Shown here piece by piece: positions 57,803 through 64,000 of a DNA stretch of 64,000 nt. How positions within the stretch are numbered: position 1 is the first letter of the stretch; the number at the start of each line of letters is the position of its first letter. This DNA comes from Aureococcus anophagefferens (taxonomy: Eukaryota; Sar; Pelagophyceae; Pelagomonadales; Pelagomonadaceae): contig NW_008705569.1 of the NCBI RefSeq assembly GCF_000186865.1, positions 563,307 to 627,306 on the forward strand, in the 5' to 3' direction. The notes beneath the pieces were generated by a model. That model did not search any database and was not told the DNA's origin. It was given only the letters and a program-made list of their open reading frames with translations. Both the position numbers and the translations under genes were made by a program.

Positions 57803-59186
57803 TCATGCGTCGGCGACCACGGCGGCGGGCGACGAGTACCACTTGAGGAACTCGTCGTGGTCGATGACGCCGTCCCTGATGCCGTTGGACACGCCCGTGT
57901 CGATGTCGGCGACGGTGACGGCCTTGAGGCCGAGCGCGGAGATGAGGTTGCCGAGCTCCTCGCCGTCGATGGTGCCCGACTTGTCCTTGTCGAACTGGTT
58001 GAAGAGGTTGTAGACGCCGTCCTTCTCCTCCTTCGTCCAGTCGTCGAGGGGCTTGTCCCGGGGCGGGTGCGTCGCGAAGAGCGCGCCGTGCTTCTTGAAG
58101 CAGGCGTCGGCCTCGATCTCGTTGCAGTTCATGTACCAGCGGAAGAAGACCTTCACCTGCGACGCGCGGCGCCGCGTGAGACGCCGCGCGCGCGCGCGCG
58201 CGCGGGCCGCGCGCCGTGATCCGGCCGCCGTGGTTCTTGATGAGCTGCTTGAGCTCCTTGAGGCGCATGGAGTCGACCTCGGCGACCTCCGCCGTGACGT
58301 GCTCCTCCCGGCAGATCTCCTTGAGGTCCGAGCCGCCGAGGACCGCCGCGAGGTTCGACAGCTCCGTCGCGTCGATCTCGCCCGTCTTGTCCTGCGTGGA
58401 AACCAAATCTTCAACCCGACTTAAATGTGCGCGTATGCGAACGTGTTGACGCAATCTCTTCGGCGGTGCCTCGAGAACTCGAGAAGAGGAATCGATTCGT
58501 CCAAAAATCGGCCGAATCGACTTCGATTTGACCGAGATAGAGAGGTTTGAAGTTCGGTCAGGACCCCCTGAACCAGTGGTTGGTTTCCACACTGGTCTTG
58601 TCCTTGTCGAAGAGGGAGAAGAGGACGAGGATGCGCCGGATGTCCTCCTCGCTCTGCTCCGCCAGGGGCTTGTGCTCGCCGCTGGCGTACTCCCACTCGA
58701 AGAGCGCCGCGTAGCGCTTGAAGATCGCCGTCGCCTCCTCGTGCGTCGACTGCGTGTACCTACGACGGTTCGAACGACTTCAACGTGCGCGCATGCGAAG
58801 GAAATGGACGCGCGCGTCTCGCGCCGCGTCAAAGGCGCGACGAGAGCAGGCGGCCCGTCCAAACATCAGCCGAAACGACGTCGATTCGACCGCGGCTCGA
58901 GACCGCGTTCCGCGCGGCGCGCGTACCACTGGAAGAACTCGCGCTTGTCCATCTTGCCGTCGTCGTTCCAGTCCAGGCTCTTGAAGTTCTCCATGTGTCG
59001 CCCCTGCGTCTTCATGAAGGCCTCGAGCTCGCCGCGCTCGATCATGTCGGAGCGGTCGTGGTCGATCTGGGCGAAGATCTTCAGCATGCCGACGACCTCC
59101 TGCTCCGTCCAGTCCTGGAGCTTCACCTGGCCCGAGTTCAGCTCCTCCTGCCGCGCGGCGGACGCCGTGCTGCCCCCGGACCCCAT
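57803..59186 (-). CDS. EF-hand calcium-binding protein with three EF pairs
   Basis: Minus-strand exons 59186-58927, 58759-58603, 58391-58215 and 58156-57803 (315 residues). EF loops in order: AQIDHDRSDMIERGELEAF, DWNDDGKMDKREFFQWY, FDKDKTGEIDATELSNL, a degenerate KNHGGRIT loop, FDKDKSGTIDGEELGNL, and NGIRDGVIDHDEFLKWY. No targeting signal or kinase domain. Introns 1 and 2 are introners; intron 3 (58214-58157) is GC-AG with a (CG)n tract inside. The middle 157-bp exon is nucleosome-sized. Intron 2 is odd: the join that preserves FDKDKTGEID requires a GA donor. Confidence 0.88.
58392..58594 (-). mobile_element. Introner B7 (EF-hand intron 2), GA donor
   Basis: 203 bp. Duplication GACAAGAC (minus strand) at 58602-58595 and 58391-58384. 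The in-frame splice that keeps the EF loop makes intron 58602-58392, starting GA and ending AG. Core in sense with one change (GGCCGATTTTTGG). Confidence 0.9.
58760..58918 (-). mobile_element. Introner B8 (EF-hand intron 1), shortened copy
   Basis: 159-bp degraded copy; the core survives as GGCTGATGTTTGGACG. Duplication GTACGCGC / GTACACGC (minus strand), one mismatch. Intron 58926-58760 is GT-AG and ends CGTAG. Confidence 0.8.
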
Positions 59187-59285
59187 GGCGCACGACGAGA
59201 AGCCAGAGCCAACGCTGCCTCACTCGCAGGTTACAAAAGCATCTCCTTGATGATGAAACTGTTGTCGTTCAAGTGTTGAAACTCT

Positions 59286-60485
59286 TTAAAACTCTTTTTT
59301 GCGCCGGGGCCGCGGGAAGCCGCGCTGGCGCAGGGAGCCGCCGACGGCGCCGCCGAAGAGGACGACGACGACGCCCGCGTGGAGCATCCACCGGTCCTCG
59401 CCGTGGTCGTAGGTCACGCGCCGCACCGCGGCGTCGTCGTCGTCGTCGCCCTCCTTGGCGCGGGCGGGCGCGGCCCGCGAACGGCCGTCGTCGTCGTCGT
59501 CGCGCGGCCGGTAGGCCTCGACGCGCGGCCGCGCGGCGCCCCGGAGGAGCGCGGTCGGCGGTGTGTCGCCGTCGACGCCGCACCACGCGTCGGCGCACTC
59601 GGGCTCGTAGAGCCCCGTGCCGACGAGCCGCAAGGGCGTGAACGCTCCGTCGGACGGCGCCGGCGCGCGCCCCCAGTCCGGCGGCACGGCGTAGGCGGCG
59701 TCGGCGCCGCTCAGCCCCCAGTCGCGGGGCACGTAGTGGATGAAGATCGACGAGTACCAGTCGCCGACGAAGGGCCGCGGCCGTCCGTGGAGGCACTTGG
59801 CGGATTCGTAGAACAACATCTCGCCCTTCTCTAGGACGACCTCCGCGGTCCGGCCGTCGAAGCCCTCGATGACGAGGGGCCAGGGTCGCGCGGCGTCGTC
59901 GTGGTCCACGTGCAGGATCGCCGACACGACGTGGTCCTCGATCTTGTCGATGTGCATCTTGAGCGACGCGCCCCCCCGGTACGCGCGGAGGCCGTAGGCG
60001 ATCGCGGGCCGGAGCGGCACGCCGGCCCAGGCCTCGAAGGCCGGGAGCAGCTCCTCCAGGATGGCCTCCGTCGTGCCGGGCCGCAGCGCGACGAACTTGG
60101 GCCGCTCGCTGCCCGCGATGACGTCGATGGGCCGCCCGGGCGTGTCCTCGAGCGGCGCGGCGGCGAGGCCCGCGCGGAGCTGGGCCCGCAGGTCGTCGAC
60201 GATGGCCGCGGGTGCCGCCGCGACCTCGTAGCCGACGGCCGTGAAGTTCTTCACGACGAGGCCGCTCGCGGCGACCGTCGTCCAGCCGTCCCAGCGCTCC
60301 TGGGAGCTCTCGAGCGCGTAGAGCTGCGCCGCGCGCCGGTCCATGACGCGCTTCCAGCCGGGCGTCGCCGGCGTCCACCGGGGAGGGCTCGCGTAGCCGC
60401 GGCGCGTCCACTCCGCGACGCGCTCCGTCTCGCCCATGGGCGCCGCCGGCCCGATAGCAGCGCACCAGATCAGCACGCGGAGCAT
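59286..60485 (-). CDS. 2-oxoglutarate/Fe(II) oxygenase, prolyl 4-hydroxylase-like, membrane-anchored
   Basis: 399 residues from the ATG at 60485, which starts a signal peptide (MLRVLIWCAAIGPAAP). The double-stranded beta-helix has the iron site: MHIDKIEDHVVSAILHVD (H-x-D near residue 176) and YESAKCLHGRPRPF (distal His near 230). Arg and Lys residues nearby could hold 2-oxoglutarate. A Cys pair (CADAWC), an acidic loop and a C-terminal hydrophobic segment with a basic end follow. This fits secretory-pathway hydroxylases of the P4H group. The substrate is unknown. Divergent from the FkbM gene, 76 bp apart. Confidence 0.82.
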   Translation of the reverse strand: MLRVLIWCAAIGPAAPMGETERVAEWTRRGYASPPRWTPATPGWKRVMDRRAAQLYALESSQERWDGWTTVAASGLVVKNFTAVGYEVAAAPAAIVDDLRAQLRAGLAAAPLEDTPGRPIDVIAGSERPKFVALRPGTTEAILEELLPAFEAWAGVPLRPAIAYGLRAYRGGASLKMHIDKIEDHVVSAILHVDHDDAARPWPLVIEGFDGRTAEVVLEKGEMLFYESAKCLHGRPRPFVGDWYSSIFIHYVPRDWGLSGADAAYAVPPDWGRAPAPSDGAFTPLRLVGTGLYEPECADAWCGVDGDTPPTALLRGAARPRVEAYRPRDDDDDGRSRAAPARAKEGDDDDDAAVRRVTYDHGEDRWMLHAGVVVVLFGGAVGGSLRQRGFPRPRRKKEF

Positions 60486-60561
60486 CGTCGTGATCGTGCG
60501 GCCGGGCAGCCTTTGGGAAAAAGCCGGCTTGAACTTTTCAAGGCTGCCCCAAACGCGCGCG

Positions 60562-62147
60562 ATGGGGCGCAGCGCCATGCGCCGCGCGCTCGCCGCATTC
60601 GCGTTGCTCCGCAGTGCGGCGGCCCAGGTGGGCACGGTGCGGCTCCAGGGCGAGGACTTTGACGTCTACGAGACGGCGCGCGCCATCCACAACGTGCCCG
60701 CGGGCCTCGCCGACGAGGTCGAGATCGTCGCCAACGGCCGGCGGAGCCGGCTCGTCTTCGACGCGCGCGTGCCGGACCTGGTGAGCGAGGCGCGGGAGCT
60801 CGCGGCGAAGGTCGGCATCAACATGGGCGCGGGCTGCGTCGACGCGGCCGGCGACGACGACTGCGCCGCGCAGGCGCTCCTCGGACGGATGCGCGAGGCC
60901 GTGGACCGGCGGCGCCTGCGCTACGGCGCGGCGCTGGATCTGGCCCAGCTGCGCCTGGCGGCGAGCCGGCGCGGCCACATGTATTTGCTCAAGGCGAACG
61001 ACAACTTCGTGGCGCCCAGGGCAGGACAAGAGAGCGAAATTCCCAACTTCAAAGGCTCCTCTCTCGGCCGTTTTCCACTCGTTTCGGCTGATTTTTGGAC
61101 GAGCGATCATCTCTTGGAACGATCTCGAAGCGTGGATGCTTTTTCCGGAACGCGCGCGCGCGGAACACTCACGTTGAAGCGACGTTGAATCACGCTTGTC
61201 CTGCCCAGGTGGCGCCGGCGATGGACCGGTTCCGGACGTTCGAGGAGCCGGCGATCGCGCTCATGCTCGCGCTCGTGCGCCCGGGCGAGGACGTCGTCGA
61301 CGCGGGCGCGAACATCGGCACGCACCTCCTGCCGCTGGCCGTCAAGGCCGCGGGCCGCTGCGCGGGCGGCGGCCGCGGCGACGACGCGCCGCGCGGCGCC
61401 GTCTTCGCGTTCGAGCCCCAGCCGCTGCTCCACGCCGTGCTCCACGCGCAGCTGGCGCTGCTCGGCGACGGCTGCGTCGCCGCCGCCGTGACGGCGCTCA
61501 GGGCCGCCGCGGGCGACGGCGATCTCGCCGTCGCGACGGTGCCCATCCTGTCGGACGAGACGCAGAACCACGCGCAGATGTCCCTCGTCGACGGGTCGGC
61601 CCACGGGCGGCCGGACGGCGCGCGCTACCGCAACGTCTCCGCGCCCGTGCGGTCCATCGACGGCGTGCTCGAGGAGTACGGCCGCGTCCTCGGCGCGTCG
61701 CCGGCGGCGCGCGGCCGCCGGCCCGTCCGCTGCCCCGCGCTGATCAAGGTCGACGTCGAGGGCATGGAGGACGCGGCGCTCAACGGCGCGAAGAAGACGC
61801 TGCGGCGCTGCCCGCCGCCCGCGCTCTACGTCGAGAACAACAACCACCCGGACGCGGGGCTCGCGAGGCGCCACTGCCCGCCGGAGCTCGGCTACGTCGC
61901 CTTCCATCACGCCTTCGGCTACGCGGACCGCTTCGGCGACGCGCGGGCCTTCGACGACGCGCTCTTCAAGGAGAGCCTCAAGGACCTCACGTCGCGGAAC
62001 CTGCTCTGCATCGCCCGGTGGCAGGCCGACCGCTTCTACGACGTCCCGGGCCACGTGAGCCTCGAGCTCGCTTCGGGCTACGAATCCATCGCCGCGGACA
62101 TGTTCGAGCCCGAGTTCCTCGAGCTGCTCGCGCGGTCGGACCCGTAA
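60562..62147 (+). CDS. Secretory FkbM-type methyltransferase
   Basis: Exons 60562-61008 and 61209-62147 (461 residues). Signal peptide 1-22. The N-terminal 125 residues are unassigned. The methyltransferase domain has DVVDAGANIGTHLLPLA near 180 (SAM-binding motif I), AVFAFEPQPLLHAVL, and LIKVDVEGMEDAALNGA, the FkbM hallmark. FkbM enzymes methylate sugar or polyketide hydroxyls; a glycan substrate in the Golgi or outside is plausible. The join gives KANDNFVAPAMDRFRTFEE. Confidence 0.88.
61017..61208 (+). mobile_element. Introner A5 (FkbM gene intron)
   Basis: 192 bp; ends carry GGGCAGGACAAG rather than GGGCAGCAAAAG, changed together on both sides. Duplication GTGGCGCC at 61009-61016 and 61209-61216. 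Intron 61009-61208 is GT-AG, phase 0. Core in sense. Confidence 0.92.
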
Positions 62148-62426
62148 CTTGACGGTCGTGGTTGGAGTCGATTATGGAGCTGCTGGCGCATCGGAGTCGT
62201 AAGTTGAAGACAAACGTGAGCTCAACCCCGGGCGCGGCACGATTGCGCTCCGATAGCTCGGCGCCGCAGCTCGTCGTCGGCACGCGCGCGTCCAGTTCTC
62301 GATCGAGCACCGCCGCAGACCGTCGTCGGCACGCGCGCGTCGTTGCACCGCGACGTCGGCGAGCTTTTCGCTGCAGTTGAGCGTCGCGTGGCGCCGCAGA
62401 ACTACGAGTGCGAACGAACACACGCC
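62148..62426. other. Intergenic spacer with a small direct repeat
   Basis: GTCGTCGGCACGCGCGTC occurs at about 62273 and 62323, with TTCTCGATCGAGCACC between. It lies in the promoter of the next gene. No gene seen. Confidence 0.45.
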
Positions 62427-62873
62427 ATGCGCTCCGCGCTCGCCCTGCTGCTCGTCGCCGGTTGCGACGCGCTCACGCTGCCCTCGCAGCCGCAGCTGAC
62501 GCTCGAGGCTGCGACGGCAATCCTCCGGGCATCGCAGGCCGCCGCGCGCGAGAGCAACTGGCCCGTGAGCATCTGCGTCTGCGACGCCGGCGGCGCGCCC
62601 GTCGCGCTGAGCCGCGACGACGGCGCGTTCGCCGCGTCCGCGGCCGTGGCCATGGGCAAGGCGTCGACCGCCGCGCAGTTCCGGAAACCGACGGACGCGC
62701 TCGAGGCGTCGGCGAACGGCGGGCGCGCGGCGCTGCTCACGGCGGGCCACGTGCTCATGGGCGGCGGCGTGCCCCTCGTCGTCGACGGCTGCACCGTCGG
62801 CGGCGTCGGCGTGAGCGGCGTCTTGCCGGACCAGGACGCGGCCGTCGCGGCCGCGGGCGCGGCGGCGCTCTAA
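62427..62873 (+). CDS. GlcG/HbpS-like (heme-degrading fold) protein
   Basis: 148 residues. Signal-like N-terminus (MRSALALLLVAGCDALTL) and then the compact GlcG/HbpS fold: LEAATAILRASQAAARESN, VSICVCDAGGAPVALSRDDG, ASAAVAMGKASTAAQFRKPT, and GGVPLVVDGCTVGGVGVSG near the end. These proteins bind heme or cobalamin-like ligands or act as accessory factors; biochemical role unclear. Plastid or secretory targeting is likely. Six bases separate its stop from that of the SerRS gene. Confidence 0.85.
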   Translation: MRSALALLLVAGCDALTLPSQPQLTLEAATAILRASQAAARESNWPVSICVCDAGGAPVALSRDDGAFAASAAVAMGKASTAAQFRKPTDALEASANGGRAALLTAGHVLMGGGVPLVVDGCTVGGVGVSGVLPDQDAAVAAAGAAAL

Positions 62874-62879
62874 GGAAGT

Positions 62880-64000
62880 TTACTTCGCCTTCGGCGGGAT
62901 GATGCTCTCGGCGCCGCCCATGTAGGGCCGGAGCGCGCGCGGGACGGTGACGGAGCCGTCCGGGTTCTGGTGGTTCTCGAGGACGGCGACGAGCGCGCGG
63001 CCGACGGCGAGGCCGCTGCCGTTCATCGTGTAGGGGAAGAGCGGCTTCGGCTTGCCCTTCTTCTTCTTGCCGCCGTCGTTGTCGTCCTTCGCCGGCTTCG
63101 GGCGGAAGCGGAGGCCCATGCGGCGCGCCTGGTAGTCGCCCATGAGCGAGCAGCTCGAGATCTCGCGGTACTCCTGCGGGCCCGGGAGCCAGACCTCGAG
63201 GTCGTAGCAGCGCCGCGCGGAGAAGCCGATGTCGCCCGCGCAGAGGGACACCTTCCGGTACGGCAGGTCGAGCATCTGGAGGCACTTCTCCGCGTCGGCG
63301 ACGAGCGCCTCGTGCTCCGCGACGCCGTCGTCCGGCGCGACGATCTTCACGAGCTCGACCTTGGCGAACTGGTGCTGGCGCACGAGGCCCCGCGTGTCCC
63401 GTCCGTAGGAGCCCGCCTCCGCGCGGAAGCAGTGGGTCAGCGCCGCGACGCGGATGGGCAGGTCCGATTCTTCGAGGATGTCGCCGGCGACGAGATTCGT
63501 CAGGGGCACCTCGGCCGTCGGGATGAGGAACGCGTCCTCGCCGCGGACCTTGTGGTTGTCGAGCTTGAAGAGGTCGTCCTCGAATTTCGGGAGCTGGCCC
63601 GTGCCCTCGAGCGCGGACCGCGCGACGATGACGGGGCTCGACACCTCCTCGTAGCCGCCGCCGTCCGTGTGCATGTCGAGGAAGAAGGCGCCGAGCGCGC
63701 GCTCGAGCCGCGCGACGCCGCCGCGGAGCACCGCGAAGCGCGCGCCCGAGACCTTGGACGCGGCCTCGGCGTCGAAGCCGCCGAGGCCCGCGGCGAGGTC
63801 GTCGTGCCAGAGGTAGTCGCCCTCGTCGCCGAGCTTGCGCGAGTCGGTCCCCCACTCGGCGACGACGACGTTTTCCGTTTCGCCCGCGCCGTCCGGCGTC
63901 GCGTCGTCGAGCAGATTTGGCAGCGCCGCGAAGAGCGCGTTGGCCTCCTCTTCCAGCGCCGCCATGGTCGCCTCGGCGCCCTCGGCGACGTCGGCGCTCG
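62880..64000 (-). CDS. Seryl-tRNA synthetase, bacterial/organellar type, 5' end outside window
   Basis: The frame is open to the window edge (64000), so the N-terminus is missing. An ATG at 63965 lies inside the tRNA-binding coiled-coil region (LEEEANALFAALPNLLDDAT), which is cut short by the edge. Class II motifs are complete: AALTHCFRAEAGSYGRDTRG (motif 2), LVRQHQFAKVELVKI, and NGSGLAVGRALVAVLENHQN (motif 3). The bacterial-type motifs suggest a plastid and/or mitochondrial enzyme. A Lys/Gly insert (KDDNDGGKKKKGKPK) breaks the segment before motif 3. It charges tRNA-Ser. Confidence 0.92.
   Translation of the reverse strand, partial: SADVAEGAEATMAALEEEANALFAALPNLLDDATPDGAGETENVVVAEWGTDSRKLGDEGDYLWHDDLAAGLGGFDAEAASKVSGARFAVLRGGVARLERALGAFFLDMHTDGGGYEEVSSPVIVARSALEGTGQLPKFEDDLFKLDNHKVRGEDAFLIPTAEVPLTNLVAGDILEESDLPIRVAALTHCFRAEAGSYGRDTRGLVRQHQFAKVELVKIVAPDDGVAEHEALVADAEKCLQMLDLPYRKVSLCAGDIGFSARRCYDLEVWLPGPQEYREISSCSLMGDYQARRMGLRFRPKPAKDDNDGGKKKKGKPKPLFPYTMNGSGLAVGRALVAVLENHQNPDGSVTVPRALRPYMGGAESIIPPKAK

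Noticed and set aside
1..64000. Bacterial origin of the window, suggested by high GC and dense genes
   Set aside because: Spliceosomal introns, myosin, ENY2, NAA40, VPS9, CMC1 and plastid pre-sequences show a eukaryotic nuclear genome.

Overview
This is nuclear DNA from a compact, very GC-rich single-celled alga. The best fit is a pelagophyte close to Aureococcus anophagefferens. Three things point there: heterokont-style plastid pre-sequences (signal peptide followed by an A-F motif, for example on the ClpB gene at 48612 and the lumenal protein at 45594); eukaryote-only genes (myosin, ENY2, PPWD1, NAA40, a VPS9 Rab exchange factor, CASTOR/POLLUX channel, CMC1); and above all introner elements, short DNA transposons that act as introns, known from Aureococcus. 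The species is an inference from these traits; no database was searched.

Layout. 0.4-11 kb: Rieske-like plastid protein, pirin, MFS transporter, Qb-SNARE, PPWD1 cyclophilin, CENP-V/GFA protein, secreted cysteine-repeat protein, ENY2 (rebuilt here from five exons) and an unknown nuclear protein. 11-27 kb: RNase T2, NAA40, VPS9 protein, membrane protein, a three-exon myosin, C2 membrane protein, RUN-like protein, CMC1, a frameshifted CAF16-type ABC protein and a PDZ protein. 28-31 kb: a trefoil/cystine-knot secreted protein and a fused uracil-DNA glycosylase/endonuclease III. 31.0-44.9 kb differs: it lies between two inverted 110-bp repeats and holds two 50-N assembly gaps, AT-rich foreign-looking DNA (DUF4116-like), a ShK/PT-repeat protein, a 2326-residue multidomain surface protein and a hAT-like insertion in another secreted-protein gene. 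45-64 kb returns to dense housekeeping genes: lumenal protein, CASTOR/POLLUX channel, six-exon plastid ClpB, F-box/Kelch protein, arylsulfatase, EF-hand protein, 2OG oxygenase, FkbM methyltransferase, a GlcG/HbpS-like protein and organellar-type seryl-tRNA synthetase.

Fifteen introns here are introner insertions with 8-9 bp target duplications. The element supplies the 3' AG. The 5' splice site is taken from the duplicated target, usually GT but often GC. Two families (A ~192 bp, B ~203 bp) share an internal core, splice in both orientations and have matching termini. A third, much smaller family (C, 59-80 bp) has two clear members. Every exon join given below restores a conserved protein motif in frame.

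Convergent genes often abut or overlap at their stop codons (-4, 0, 0, 3 and 6 bp), and several divergent pairs share promoters of about 57-210 bp, so transcription units must overlap heavily. I saw no tRNA, rRNA or CRISPR array.
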